A stretch of DNA of 64,000 bases, from the NCBI RefSeq assembly GCF_965248315.1, contig NZ_CBDFIX010000002.1, forward strand, positions 1,674,001 to 1,738,000, read 5' to 3'. Under the pieces are notes generated by a model. That model had not been told where the DNA came from and made no database searches. It worked only from the letters and a program-made list of their open reading frames with translations. Of this stretch, positions 27,145-37,397 are shown one piece after another; the stretch's first letter is position 1; each line of letters opens with the position of its first letter. Origin of the DNA: Ulvibacterium sp965248315 (GTDB lineage Bacteria > Bacteroidota > Bacteroidia > Flavobacteriales > Flavobacteriaceae). A program made the position numbers and the translations under genes.

Positions 27145-29982
27145 CTAATGTGCTTCCAGCCAATTGTTTCCTTCACCCAATTCCACATCCAAGGGAACGG
27201 CAAGTTCATAGGCGTTTTCCATCTCGGATTGGATAAGCGGCCTTAATTTTTCCAATTCTGGCTTATACGCATCAAATACCAGTTCGTCATGCACTTGGAG
27301 TAGCATCTTGGTCTTGTAATTCCCCTCGGTGAGTTTTCGATGGATGTTGATCATGGCAATTTTAATGATGTCAGCCGCACTACCTTGTATTGGTGCGTTC
27401 ACAGCATTACGTTCCGCAGCCCCACGTACCACTTGATTACTTCCATTGATATCCTTTAAATAGCGCCTTCTGCCTAAAATGGTCTGTACATACCCATGCT
27501 CTCTGGCAAAATCAATTTGATCGCTAATGTAGTTTCGTAATTTGGGATAGGTCTTGTAATAAGTGTCTATAAGCTCCTTTGCCTCGGAACGGCTGAGGTC
27601 CGTTTGGTTGCTTAATCCGAAGGCCGAGACACCATAAATAATCCCAAAGTTTACGGTTTTGGCATTTCCACGTTGTTCGCGGGTCACTTCCTCCAAAGGT
27701 ACATTGAACACTTTTGACGCTGTGGAGGCATGGATGTCCTCCCCATTTTTAAAGGCTTCGATCATGGTAGTTTCCTCACTCAGGGCGGCAATTATACGAA
27801 GTTCTATTTGAGAATAATCTGCTGCTAGTAAGGTATAATTTTCATCCCGTGGAATAAAAGCTTTCCGAACTTCCCGTCCTCTCTCCGTCCGGATAGGAAT
27901 ATTCTGTAGATTGGGATTATTACTGCTTAATCTACCCGTAGCGGCCACGGTCTGCATATAGTCGGTATGTACCCTGCCCGTAGAGGGTTCCACCTGTTCC
28001 GGAAGCGCATCCACATAGGTGCTCTTTAATTTGGAAAGTCCGCGGTAATCCAATACATCCTGAATAATCTGATGGTCCTTGGCCAAATAGGACAACACAT
28101 CCTCCGAGGTGGAATATTGTCCAGTTTTGGTTTTTTTAGGCTTGTCCACCAATTTCATTTTATCGAAAAGTATCTCTCCCAATTGTTTTGGGGAAGCTAT
28201 GTTGAATTGTTCCCCAGAAGCTTCGTAAATCTTGCTTTCCAGGGTTGCAATATCATTGTTGAGATCCTGGGAAAGGGATTTCAGGAATTCCTCGTCCAAA
28301 TTAATACCTTCCAGTTCCATATCAGCCAATACGCGAAGCAACGGGACTTCAATAGTATTGAACAAGTCTTCGGTTTTGGCTTCTGCCAATTCGGGTCGAA
28401 AATGTTGCGCCAATTGAAAAGTAATATCCGCATCCTCCACGGCATATTCGGTCTGTTGTTCCAATGGCACATCGCGCATACTCAATTGGTTCTTCCCTTT
28501 TTTGCCGATGAGTTCCGTAATGGAAACCGGCGTGTAGTTGAGATAGGTTTCTGATAGGACATCCATATTATGGCGCATATCCGGATTGATGAGGTAATGC
28601 GCCAACATCGTATCGAAAAACTTACCGTTCACCTTTACATTGTACTTGTCCAAAACCTTGATATCGTACTTCAGATTCTGTCCAATTTTTTCTATGGTTT
28701 CCGATTCGAAAAAGGGTCGCAATTGTTCTATAATTTCCTGGGCTTTTTCCCTATCATCCGGGAAAGGAATATAAAATCCTTTTTTTGGCTCCCAAGAGAA
28801 TGCGATACCTACAAGCTCTGCAGTCAACGAATTGATTCCGGTAGTTTCAGTATCGAAGCACACTGCCTCCTGTTTCATTAGATTCTGCAGAAAGAGTTTC
28901 ATGGCAATTCCTGGAGCAACACTTTGGTAGACATGAGGAACGTCTTTTACGGTTTTTCTGCTAGAGACCTCCTTGATGGTAGCAGCCGGACTGGCCCCAT
29001 CGTTGCCAAAAAGGGAAAATTGACCACTACCGGCGGGTTGTGCCTGTTTTTTAGCAGTTTCCGTGCTGCTCACCTGAGTCTGTGTTTCCTCTACTTCACC
29101 GGAAAATATTTTTATGAATTGATCTTTTAACCTTCGGAATTCCAATTCCTCAAAAATCTCCTGCACCTTTTCACTATTGGGGACGGAAAGTTGGTAATCT
29201 TTGGCATCGAATTGAACATCACAAGTAATGCATATGGTGGCCAGTTTTTTGGAGAGAATACCCAATTCGGCATTCTGCTCTACCTTTTCCTTCATCTTGC
29301 CTTTCAGCTTATCGGTATTGGCCAATAACCCTTCCATGGAATCAAACTCCTGGATAAATTTCTTAGCGGTTTTATCACCTACGCCTGGCAATCCTGGGAT
29401 ATTGTCACTGGCATCGCCCATCATACCCAGATAGTCGATAACCTGATCGGGCCGTTTTACCCCAAAGCGCTTTTGCACCTCGGGAATTCCCCATATTTCT
29501 ATACCATTGCCCATTCTGGCAGGGCGATACATAAAGATATTTTCCGAGACCAACTGCCCAAAATCCTTGTCCGGTGTCACCATAAAAACCTTATAATCCT
29601 CTTTCTCGGCCTGTTTGGCCAAGGTACCTATGATGTCATCGGCCTCCAACCCGGAAAGTTCCACTACGGGAATATGCATGGCCTTCAGAATATCCTGGAT
29701 ATAGGGTACGGCGATCTTTATGGCATCCGGGGTCTCATCCCTATTGGCCTTATAATCGGCAAACATTTCCGTACGCTCGGCACTCCCATCCTTATCAAAA
29801 CATACCGCCAGATGATCCGGTTTCTCCCTTTTAATGACATCAAAAAGGGAGTTCATAAACCCCATAATGGCAGAGGTGTCCATTCCTTTCGAATTGATTC
29901 TTGGATTCTTGATCAGAGCATAGTAACCACGAAAGATGAGCGCATAGGCATCCAGTAAAAAAAGTCGTTTTTGTTCAGCCAT
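27145..29982 (-). CDS. polA: DNA polymerase I
   Basis: A 945-residue family A polymerase. The N-terminal 5'-3' exonuclease (about 1-290) has LLDAYALIFRGYYA and SGLEADDIIGTLA. The 3'-5' exonuclease (about 350-540) appears active, with the DTETTGI motif. The polymerase domain (about 560-945) has AADYSQIELRIIA (motif A), RGNAKTVNFGIIYG (motif B) and LQVHDELVFD (motif C). A loop around residues 295-345 is low-complexity. It works in Okazaki fragment maturation and repair. Transcribed leftward, 56 bases from the asparaginase gene upstream. Confidence 0.98.
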   Translation of the reverse strand: MAEQKRLFLLDAYALIFRGYYALIKNPRINSKGMDTSAIMGFMNSLFDVIKREKPDHLAVCFDKDGSAERTEMFADYKANRDETPDAIKIAVPYIQDILKAMHIPVVELSGLEADDIIGTLAKQAEKEDYKVFMVTPDKDFGQLVSENIFMYRPARMGNGIEIWGIPEVQKRFGVKRPDQVIDYLGMMGDASDNIPGLPGVGDKTAKKFIQEFDSMEGLLANTDKLKGKMKEKVEQNAELGILSKKLATICITCDVQFDAKDYQLSVPNSEKVQEIFEELEFRRLKDQFIKIFSGEVEETQTQVSSTETAKKQAQPAGSGQFSLFGNDGASPAATIKEVSSRKTVKDVPHVYQSVAPGIAMKLFLQNLMKQEAVCFDTETTGINSLTAELVGIAFSWEPKKGFYIPFPDDREKAQEIIEQLRPFFESETIEKIGQNLKYDIKVLDKYNVKVNGKFFDTMLAHYLINPDMRHNMDVLSETYLNYTPVSITELIGKKGKNQLSMRDVPLEQQTEYAVEDADITFQLAQHFRPELAEAKTEDLFNTIEVPLLRVLADMELEGINLDEEFLKSLSQDLNNDIATLESKIYEASGEQFNIASPKQLGEILFDKMKLVDKPKKTKTGQYSTSEDVLSYLAKDHQIIQDVLDYRGLSKLKSTYVDALPEQVEPSTGRVHTDYMQTVAATGRLSSNNPNLQNIPIRTERGREVRKAFIPRDENYTLLAADYSQIELRIIAALSEETTMIEAFKNGEDIHASTASKVFNVPLEEVTREQRGNAKTVNFGIIYGVSAFGLSNQTDLSRSEAKELIDTYYKTYPKLRNYISDQIDFAREHGYVQTILGRRRYLKDINGSNQVVRGAAERNAVNAPIQGSAADIIKIAMINIHRKLTEGNYKTKMLLQVHDELVFDAYKPELEKLRPLIQSEMENAYELAVPLDVELGEGNNWLEAH

Positions 29983-30038
29983 ATTAGGTGTTCTTGAAGA
30001 ATTATAAAACTACAAATATTATCCTCTTTTGATGCGTT

Positions 30039-31034
30039 TTAGGAAGTGATATATGAATCAGATGGATTGTTTAGATGACCTTCGTTGGAATACGTTCTGT
30101 AGGTAAAGCCGGGTTGAATGCAATATCCACCGGTTTCCCCTTTTTTGTTAATGGCGATAAAACCGATTTGAAAGTCCAGCTTGGTCTTATTTTTTTCAAT
30201 AATACGCTTTACGCCTTCCTCACATGCCTCTTGGGGCGTTTTGCCTTGCCGCATAAGTTCTACGATCAAGAAACTGCCCACAGTACGTACCACCTCTTCA
30301 CCGACACCCGTTGCAGTAGCTCCGCCCACTTCATTGTCCACAAAAAGTCCGGCCCCAATAATAGGGGAATCCCCAACACGCCCCGCCAATTTATAGGCCA
30401 TGCCACTGGTAGTACAGGCACCTGCAAGATTCCCGTTTTGATCAATGGCCAACATCCCTATGGTATCATGGTTTTCTATATTGATGATGGGCTGATATTT
30501 GGAGGTTTTTTTCCATTCTATCCACTCCTGTTTTGATTTTTCCGTAAGGAGATTGGTTTTTTTAAAACCCTGTTCCATGGCAAATTGCTCCGCACCTTTT
30601 CCCGCAAGCATAACATGCGGTGTTTCCTCCATAACCTTACGGGCAACGGAAATGGGATGGGCTATGTTCTGCATACACAGCACCGCTCCACAGTTACCAT
30701 CCTTGTCCATGATACAGGCATCCAGAGTAACCCTTCCATCCCTGTCCGGGCGTCCACCAACGCCAACGGTTTGATTTTCCAAATCGGCCTCCTCTACCAT
30801 GACCCCCTTTTCCACCGCGTCCAAGGAAGTGCCTCCACTTTTTAAGACTTCCCAGGCCTTGGCCGAAGCATTGTGAAAATCCCAGGTACAAATAACAATA
30901 GGACGAATGCTTTTCGTCTTTTGCGGCGATGTCATAGATGACTTGTCTGCCTCGCCATAGGAAGCCAAAACAGATGAGGAAACGAGTCCGGCGGTACCTG
31001 CCGCCGAATTTTTAAGGAAGGTTCTTCGTTGCAT
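30039..31034 (-). CDS. N4-(beta-N-acetylglucosaminyl)-L-asparaginase family, Tat-exported
   Basis: A 331-residue Ntn-hydrolase of the glycosylasparaginase family, which cuts the GlcNAc-Asn bond of N-glycopeptides. The N-terminus MQRRTFLKNSAAGTAG is a twin-arginine signal. The precursor would self-cleave before the threonine of HDTIGMLAI (about residue 192), which becomes the nucleophile. The small-subunit GRVGDSPIIGAG segment and TATGVGEEVVRT follow. Isoaspartyl peptidase or type III asparaginase activity is an alternative. It is divergent from cutC with only 38 bases between the starts. Confidence 0.9.
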   Translation of the reverse strand: MQRRTFLKNSAAGTAGLVSSSVLASYGEADKSSMTSPQKTKSIRPIVICTWDFHNASAKAWEVLKSGGTSLDAVEKGVMVEEADLENQTVGVGGRPDRDGRVTLDACIMDKDGNCGAVLCMQNIAHPISVARKVMEETPHVMLAGKGAEQFAMEQGFKKTNLLTEKSKQEWIEWKKTSKYQPIINIENHDTIGMLAIDQNGNLAGACTTSGMAYKLAGRVGDSPIIGAGLFVDNEVGGATATGVGEEVVRTVGSFLIVELMRQGKTPQEACEEGVKRIIEKNKTKLDFQIGFIAINKKGETGGYCIQPGFTYRTYSNEGHLNNPSDSYITS

Positions 31035-31072
31035 GTTTTATTGGTAAATTACAGCCCTAAATATACATAAAT

Positions 31073-31795
31073 ATGTTGGTGGAAATCTGTGCAAATTCCT
31101 TGCAATCGGCGTTGAACGCGGAAAAGGGGGGAGCGGACCGGATAGAGCTTTGTTCAGAATTGGCAATAGGGGGCATTACCCCTTCCTATGGGTTACTAAA
31201 AAGCGTTAGGGAGCGTATCTCTATTCCGGTTCATGTGCTCATAAGACCCAGAAGCGGCGATTTTACCTATTCCGATTTGGAATTTGAGATTATAAAAAAG
31301 GATATCGCCCTTTGCAGGGATTTAGGTTTTGAGGGAATCGTTACCGGGGTCTTGCATGAGGATTTTACTCTGGATGAGAAACGTACACAATCTTTGGTCA
31401 ACGCTTCGGAGGGAATTCATTTTACATTCCATAGAGCTTTTGATTGGGTGGTGGATCCACTGAAAGCCTTGGAAAAATTAGAGAATATGGGCGTACAGAC
31501 CTTGCTGAGTTCGGGACAACAAAAATCCGCTTTGGAGGGTATAGATTTATTAACAGAGCTAAATGAACGGGCCTCTACTTGTACCATTCAACCAGGTGGC
31601 GGAATTGGAATGGGAAATCTGCGGGAATTTAAAGATAGAAACTTCAAGGCCATACATCTTTCCGCTAGCTCTTCCATTAAAAAATTGAAGGACCCTCCCA
31701 ATATACCAATGCATTCGGGCCCAAAATTAAAAGATGATGAAATAACCGTAACGGATTTGAATATCGTTCGTCATATTGTGGAAGATGCCAAATAA
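31073..31795 (+). CDS. cutC: CutC family protein
   Basis: A 240-residue TIM-barrel protein of the CutC family. Signatures are LVEICANSLQSALNAEKGGA at the N-terminus, DRIELCSELAIGGITPS, VHVLIRPRSGDF and TFHRAFDW. CutC was linked to copper handling in E. coli; the biochemical role is still not settled. The gene is followed by a membrane metallophosphoesterase on the same strand. Confidence 0.93.
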   Translation: MLVEICANSLQSALNAEKGGADRIELCSELAIGGITPSYGLLKSVRERISIPVHVLIRPRSGDFTYSDLEFEIIKKDIALCRDLGFEGIVTGVLHEDFTLDEKRTQSLVNASEGIHFTFHRAFDWVVDPLKALEKLENMGVQTLLSSGQQKSALEGIDLLTELNERASTCTIQPGGGIGMGNLREFKDRNFKAIHLSASSSIKKLKDPPNIPMHSGPKLKDDEITVTDLNIVRHIVEDAK

Positions 31796-31851
31796 ATCCG
31801 GATTCATAAGCTTAAGAGTACGGTAAGGGATATCTTTGCAAAAAAAGATTA

Positions 31852-33081
31852 ATGCTACGCTGGATTATTTTTATCGCTATCTATATTGTTCTTGGACTGT
31901 ATACCTTACAGGCCTTAAAGACGGTTACCCGTTTTCCTTGGGTATACTACCTTTTTGTAGCCATTTCTATTTTGGTGCTCGGTAATTTTATATATCAATT
32001 TACCTGGGGAGAGACCGAGGGACGGGTATTGAGCAGACCAAAGAGTTATGCCTTTGGATTTTTGATTACCGTGCTCACATTTCAGTTCATTACGATCATT
32101 TTCCTTTTTTCGGAGGATATCTTCCGATTGCTGGCCGGCACGTACCATAAGTTTCTTGGAAGCTCAAAAGAGTTCAGCTTGCCCGAAAGAAGACGATTTC
32201 TGAGCTTAATTGCCCTGGGTATTGCCGCTGTACCCTTCGGTGCTTTGTTATACGGAATGTATAGGGGGAAGTACAATTATCAGGTATTGAAGTACAATTT
32301 GGAATTTGAAGACCTACCGGATGCTTTTGATGGCTATCAGATTACACAAATATCCGATGTTCACAGCGGTAGTTTTGATAATAAGGCGATGGTGGAATAT
32401 GCCGTTGATCTGGTCAACCAACAGGGCAGTGATATAATTTTTTTCACCGGGGATATGGTAAATAACAAAGCTGAGGAACTGTATCCTTGGAAGGATATCT
32501 TTACAAGACTTGAGGCAAAGGATGGGAAATATTCCATTTTAGGCAATCATGATTATGGCGACTACGTACCATGGCCAACGGAAGAACTGAAAAGGGATAA
32601 TCTGGAAGAGCTAAAAAAAATACAAAAGGAAATCGGTTTTGATCTTTTGCTTAACGAAAGCAAATATCTACAAAAGGGTAAGGATAAAATTGCACTCATA
32701 GGGGTGGAGAATTGGGGCCGTGGTGCATTCAAAAAAGCTGGCGACTTGGACGGGGCTATACAAACAATTTCCGAGCACGATTTTAAGATTTTATTGAGTC
32801 ACGACCCCTCACATTGGGAAGATGTAGTAATACCCCACAAATATCATTATCACCTAACACTCAGTGGCCACACCCATGGCATGCAATTTGGAATAGAAAT
32901 ACCGGGATGGGTCAAGTGGAGTCCAGTAAAGTGGCGCTATAAATATTGGGCTGGAATCTATAAGGAAATGGGTCAGTTTATCAATGTAAATCGTGGATTT
33001 GGGTTTATAGGGTATCCGGGCCGAGTTGGAATCTGGCCGGAGATTTCAGTAATTACCCTTAAAAAGAAAATCTTAACATGA
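31852..33081 (+). CDS. Membrane-anchored metallophosphoesterase
   Basis: A 409-residue protein with four N-terminal membrane helices (about 1-20, 25-45, 65-87, 110-135), then a calcineurin-like metallophosphoesterase domain (about 155-409). All metal motifs are seen: ISDVHSG, FTGDMVNN, LGNHDYGDY, LSHDPSHW and SGHTHGMQFG. It resembles the YaeI/YkuE group, some of which act on lipid A precursors or peptidoglycan lipids; the substrate is not known here. It lies 56 bases after cutC. Confidence 0.9.
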   Translation: MLRWIIFIAIYIVLGLYTLQALKTVTRFPWVYYLFVAISILVLGNFIYQFTWGETEGRVLSRPKSYAFGFLITVLTFQFITIIFLFSEDIFRLLAGTYHKFLGSSKEFSLPERRRFLSLIALGIAAVPFGALLYGMYRGKYNYQVLKYNLEFEDLPDAFDGYQITQISDVHSGSFDNKAMVEYAVDLVNQQGSDIIFFTGDMVNNKAEELYPWKDIFTRLEAKDGKYSILGNHDYGDYVPWPTEELKRDNLEELKKIQKEIGFDLLLNESKYLQKGKDKIALIGVENWGRGAFKKAGDLDGAIQTISEHDFKILLSHDPSHWEDVVIPHKYHYHLTLSGHTHGMQFGIEIPGWVKWSPVKWRYKYWAGIYKEMGQFINVNRGFGFIGYPGRVGIWPEISVITLKKKILT

Positions 33082-33174
33082 TTTTAACCTTCGTTCCCTA
33101 CTATAAAAACAAGGGTTTCCAAGTGTTTTTTAACAAATTTTACTACATTTGGCGCATAACCCAATGATTTACAT

Positions 33175-33471
33175 ATGTCTAAATTTGGTGAACTCATAGA
33201 CGTAAGTGTTCCGGTTCTTTTGGATTTTTATGCCGAGTGGAACGAACAATCCACTGCTATGCATCCCGTACTCAGGGATGTGGCCGCTGCCCTCGGCGAT
33301 AAGGGAAAGGTAATAAAGATCGATGTGGACAAAAATAAAGAGCTTTCCCAGGCTTTACGCGTTAAGGGGCTACCTACTTTAATGATTTACAAAAAAGGCG
33401 AAATGGTCTGGCGGCAAAGCGGTGAGCAGGACGCCAATACGCTCATCGGGATACTTAACGAGTACGTTTAG
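33175..33471 (+). CDS. Thioredoxin-fold protein lacking the CxxC active site
   Basis: A 98-residue protein with the whole thioredoxin layout: VPVLLDFYAEW, the conserved KVIKIDVDKN strand and the cis-proline loop KGLPTLMIYKKGE. Where thioredoxin has WCGPC, this protein has WNEQS (residues 22-26), and no cysteine is present anywhere. It therefore cannot do thiol-disulphide exchange and may act as a binding or scaffold domain. A -7 element TACATTTG at 33144-33151 lies upstream. The reading frame is intact, and loss of the cysteines looks like specialisation rather than decay. Confidence 0.9.
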   Translation: MSKFGELIDVSVPVLLDFYAEWNEQSTAMHPVLRDVAAALGDKGKVIKIDVDKNKELSQALRVKGLPTLMIYKKGEMVWRQSGEQDANTLIGILNEYV

Positions 33472-33631
33472 GTGGATCGATACCGGGAATAAAGTGGAAT
33501 AACCTTTTTGTTTCCTATCCTTGGGGCGGCTAAAATCCAAGCTACATGTAATCCCGATAATAGAATAGCTTCATTATGTTTACACAGAAAAGTCCATTAA
33601 CTTTCTTTTGTAGCAGCGGAAATGGTTTTCA

Positions 33632-36600
33632 TTAATCTTGAGATTCTAAACTATCAACGGAAGTACTGTCCGATATGGGCATGGTATCCCTAAGATCGGG
33701 ATCATTTTCACCTTCCATTCCTTCGTCCAGCATATCGTCCCTATAAAAATGGGCGAACTTGTCTATGTATTCGTTGAATATCAATGTTTCCTTTTCGGCC
33801 AATTCCCTATCGTTGTTGGAGATAAGAATATCAATATTTCTTCGATACCCTTCCATATCGGCTATAATATCATCGATATGGTCATATTGTTGATCCAAAG
33901 GTACTCCGGCGTAATACTCCAAACGCTCCTGATATTTTGTTTTTAGTTGATTAAAGAGGTCCCGCGCCTTGGTGGTTTCGCCCACCCTGAAATACCCATC
34001 CACAAAGGGCTCCACAAACGTATAGTATCCGAAATAATCCACGGGTAAATTCGTCATTGCAATTTCAATGATATCCTTGGCCTTGTCAATTTTCTCCTCA
34101 TTTATGAGTTCCTCCATTAATCGTGCAAGGTTGCTTCTAAAAGTGAGTCCTTGGATACGCGTCTGCGTATCATGATAGATATCCGAACTGCCGGAGTTGC
34201 CCCATTCCCAATTCGTTACCACATCGTACATGAGTTCGGTATCTATGCGCCCCATTTCAAAAGAATTTCTACGTTCCGTTTTGATGGGGACCAATTTATA
34301 GGCCAGGCCATCCAACTGCAGATAATCCTTCATCCAAATGAATTCGGCATCATCAAAGCTTCCACCGGAAAAGTATATAGGTCTCTTCCAATCATTGTTG
34401 GCCATGATGTCCAACATCATCATACTCTTTTTCGTAATGGCACTTTGCGGCAGGTCTATATCTATGTAATCCACTATTGCTGCGGAGTCCTTTGCCTTTA
34501 CCAATCCACTTTCCAATGCATTTTTCTTGTTTACCGGAATACGGATTTTGTTTGTGGGATAATAGACCGTACTCAAAAAGTTTTCGGAATATTGGTCGAT
34601 ATCGGCACCTTGCTTTTGTAGGATATGCTTCAGTTTGGTCTGAGGTTTATCGCTATCCAGCCAATCAATAAAGTCCTTTACGTTCCATCTGCTGTCCGTA
34701 AGCCCTTGAAAGTAAAGTACGTCTCGGGAGCCCCAACGGTATTTATCGTGTTCTATTTGGGAGGGTATAGGTTCACTATCATACGCTTTGCGCTTCATTT
34801 GGTCTACATACCAATCCGTCTCAAAGAGGCTGGTACATACAACTCTGACATCCGTTCTAAAACCTTCAATTTCTTGGGCATACCATAGTGGAAAGGTGTC
34901 ATTGTCCCCAATGGTGAACAATATGGCCCCGGCATCTTTTTGGCAGGAATCCAGGTAGGCTCGGGCCGATGACCAAGCGGTATAGCGATTTGACCGATCA
35001 TGGTCGTCCCAGTTTTGTATGGCCATAACCGTGGGTACGGCAAGCAGACATATAATTACAACAAGAGGGGCCAAAATCTTTGGGGTCAACCATTTTTTAA
35101 ATTCATCAAATAGGCCATACACGCCCAATCCTATCCAAAGTGCGAAAATGTAAAAAGAGCCTACTAAGGAATAATCCCGTTCCCTGGGTTGAAAGATATA
35201 GGGATTGGTATAAAATTGAATGGCGATGCCCGTAAACATGAAGAACATAAAGAGCACCCAAAAGTGCTTGGGGTTCTTCGAGATTTGGAATAGGATACCG
35301 ATGATTCCCAATATCAAGGGCAGGAAGAAATACGTGTTTCGTCCCTTATTATCTAAAACTTCACTAGGAAGGTTATCCTGGCTCCCTAAAAACCAGCTGT
35401 CCACAATGGGAATCCCCGAAAGCCAACGGCCATTTTCATCATATCTGCCTTGGACATCGTTGGTTTTTCCGGTGAAGTTCCACATAAAATAACGCCAATA
35501 CATGTAGCCGAACTGGAACTCCAACATATACGTAATGTTCTGCCATAGCGTTGGAGGTTGTACCTCAATGTATTCGCTAAATCTTTTCAAGAAACTTATG
35601 TACTGTTCCGCATCTATTTCGCCATTGGCATAACCATCCTTTACTTGATTTACCGCTTTACGAAGTTCTTCGTTGGATTGGGTCATCTTAAAGTCCAGCG
35701 GCCCAAAATAGCGCATATAATTTTCCGCATGCTGCCCACTCCACAATCTGGGAAGGACACCTACATGGTCAGGGTTTGGGCCTTGCAGAGCATCTTTGTA
35801 ATAGTTTACGATAACATATTTGCCCAATTTTTCATCCTTCTCATATTTTGGAGCTTCATCCTTGTCGTCTCCTGGAGGAGCAAAAATATCGGAATAATAC
35901 GTGCCATATACAGGGCTGTCCACCCCGGGATATTGTTCCCTATTGTAATATGCCAATAGGGCCCTTGCGTCTGCGGGATTATTTTCGTTAATGACCACAT
36001 TGGCATTGGCACGAATGGGCAGCATAAGCCAAGAGGAGAATCCCAGAAACAAGAACATGAGGCACAGTACTATGGTATTTGCAATTCTAAAATTGTTCTT
36101 TCGGGTATACTTAAGGCCAAAATAAAAGGCGGCTATAAAAATAAGCCCCATAATGATAGTGCCAGAATTAAAAGGCAATCCAATACTATTGATGAAAAAG
36201 ACCTCGCTCCAGCCAAAGAGTTTGAGCACATAGGTCAATGAAAATTTATAAACCAGCATTAGGATCGCTATGACCACGACATTGGCAATCAAAAAGTTCT
36301 TTACCGTTGTAGTCTTGTATTTCTTAAAATAATAGAGCAGACCTATGGAAGGAATGGCCAAAAAGCCCATAAATTGGATGCCAAAAGTAAGGCCAACAAC
36401 AAAGGAAATTAAGACCAGCCATTTATTGCCTCGAGGATTGTCCAAGTTATCCGTCCATTTTAGTCCCATCCAAAGCAAAAGCGACATTATAAAACTGGCC
36501 ATCGCGTACACTTCGGTCTCTACTGCGTTGAACCAAAAACTATCCGAATATGTAAAGGTCAGACAGCCAATCAACCCACTTCCCAATATAGCTATCGCCT

Positions 36601-36949
36601 TGCTGTTGGTAAGAGGTTCTTTTTTTCCGATTAGCTTTTGGGTAAGATTGGTTATGGTCCAAAACATAAAGAGAATGGTAAAAGCACTGGAGACACCGGA
36701 AACGGAATTGACCATTCTTGCCACTTGGTCCGGACTAAATGCGAACATGGCGAAGAAGGCACCTATCATTTGCAATAAAGGAGCTCCCGGAGGATGCCCC
36801 ACCTGTAATTTGGCCGATGTGGCTATGTATTCACCGGCATCCCAAAAACTGCTGGTAGGTTCAACGGTGATAGCGTAAGTAATAAAGGCAATAAAAAAAA
36901 CGACCCATCCTAGGATGGTGTCCCATTTTTCGAAGTTTTTTGCAAACAT
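33632..36949 (-). CDS. DUF2723 membrane protein (glycosyltransferase 117-like)
   Basis: A 1105-residue protein with about a dozen membrane helices in the first 600 residues and a large soluble C-terminal half. Family features are SFWDAGEYIATSAKLQVGHP near the N-terminus, with conserved acidic and histidine residues as in GT-C-type protein O-mannosyltransferases, followed by PPGAPLLQMIGAFFA. The C-terminal part (about 900-1080) has TPR-like helical segments. DUF2723 proteins are proposed to glycosylate exported proteins; the activity is inferred. The ATG at 36949 is preferred to 36982, which would add 11 polar residues. Confidence 0.88.
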   Translation of the reverse strand: MFAKNFEKWDTILGWVVFFIAFITYAITVEPTSSFWDAGEYIATSAKLQVGHPPGAPLLQMIGAFFAMFAFSPDQVARMVNSVSGVSSAFTILFMFWTITNLTQKLIGKKEPLTNSKAIAILGSGLIGCLTFTYSDSFWFNAVETEVYAMASFIMSLLLWMGLKWTDNLDNPRGNKWLVLISFVVGLTFGIQFMGFLAIPSIGLLYYFKKYKTTTVKNFLIANVVVIAILMLVYKFSLTYVLKLFGWSEVFFINSIGLPFNSGTIIMGLIFIAAFYFGLKYTRKNNFRIANTIVLCLMFLFLGFSSWLMLPIRANANVVINENNPADARALLAYYNREQYPGVDSPVYGTYYSDIFAPPGDDKDEAPKYEKDEKLGKYVIVNYYKDALQGPNPDHVGVLPRLWSGQHAENYMRYFGPLDFKMTQSNEELRKAVNQVKDGYANGEIDAEQYISFLKRFSEYIEVQPPTLWQNITYMLEFQFGYMYWRYFMWNFTGKTNDVQGRYDENGRWLSGIPIVDSWFLGSQDNLPSEVLDNKGRNTYFFLPLILGIIGILFQISKNPKHFWVLFMFFMFTGIAIQFYTNPYIFQPRERDYSLVGSFYIFALWIGLGVYGLFDEFKKWLTPKILAPLVVIICLLAVPTVMAIQNWDDHDRSNRYTAWSSARAYLDSCQKDAGAILFTIGDNDTFPLWYAQEIEGFRTDVRVVCTSLFETDWYVDQMKRKAYDSEPIPSQIEHDKYRWGSRDVLYFQGLTDSRWNVKDFIDWLDSDKPQTKLKHILQKQGADIDQYSENFLSTVYYPTNKIRIPVNKKNALESGLVKAKDSAAIVDYIDIDLPQSAITKKSMMMLDIMANNDWKRPIYFSGGSFDDAEFIWMKDYLQLDGLAYKLVPIKTERRNSFEMGRIDTELMYDVVTNWEWGNSGSSDIYHDTQTRIQGLTFRSNLARLMEELINEEKIDKAKDIIEIAMTNLPVDYFGYYTFVEPFVDGYFRVGETTKARDLFNQLKTKYQERLEYYAGVPLDQQYDHIDDIIADMEGYRRNIDILISNNDRELAEKETLIFNEYIDKFAHFYRDDMLDEGMEGENDPDLRDTMPISDSTSVDSLESQD

Positions 36950-37155
36950 GCAATCCGTGGTTTTGGTAAACCCTGGTTTCAAAACGCATTCTTCAAAACC
37001 TCGGGTTGGACTAATCCCGCTTTTAGGGGGATATGTTTTTATACAGTGCTACAATAACGGCGAATTTACTAAATCTAACCTAGATGAGGGTATATTTTTT
37101 ATAAAGGATTAACAGTTTGGACCGGTCCAAATTTGGTGGATTGTCCACAAAAATG

Positions 37156-37186
37156 TTTGTGCAAACCAAACTTTGTCTTAAATTTG
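37156..37186 (+). promoter_or_regulatory. Bacteroidota sigma-70-type promoter of tRNA-Gln
   Basis: TTTG (37156-37159) and TAAATTTG (37179-37186) are separated by exactly 19 bases, an ideal match. Transcription would start near 37193, about 36 bases before the mature tRNA. Confidence 0.85.
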
Positions 37187-37228
37187 CACGCTCTTATTGC
37201 CAAGTTGTTTTGGCTGAGTAGTTGGTAA

Positions 37229-37300
37229 TGGCCCATGGTGTAATTGGCAACACAGCTGGTTTTGGTCCAGTCGTTCTAGGTTCGAGTCCTAGTGGGCCAA
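37229..37300 (+). tRNA. tRNA-Gln, anticodon UUG
   Basis: A cloverleaf folds fully: acceptor stem TGGCCCA/TGGGCCA, D arm with TGGTGTAATTGGC, anticodon stem GCTGG/CCAGT (one G-T pair) with loop TTTTGGT giving anticodon TTG, and T arm CTAGG/CCTAG with loop TTCGAGT. CCA is not encoded after the discriminator A. The gene sits between a consensus promoter and a strong terminator, so it is an independent unit. Confidence 0.95.
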
Positions 37301-37311
37301 CAGAATTGAAG

Positions 37312-37337
37312 ATCCCGGTTTTTACCGGGATTTTTTT
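37312..37337 (+). terminator. Rho-independent terminator of tRNA-Gln
   Basis: A perfect 8-bp stem (ATCCCGGT 37312-37319 with ACCGGGAT 37324-37331), a TTTT loop and a T7 run form a textbook terminator 11 bases after the tRNA. Confidence 0.92.
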
Positions 37338-37397
37338 ATAACAAAAATTAGGGACTGAGTATATTGTGTGAAATTACATGCTGGGCATTTTTGAGAC

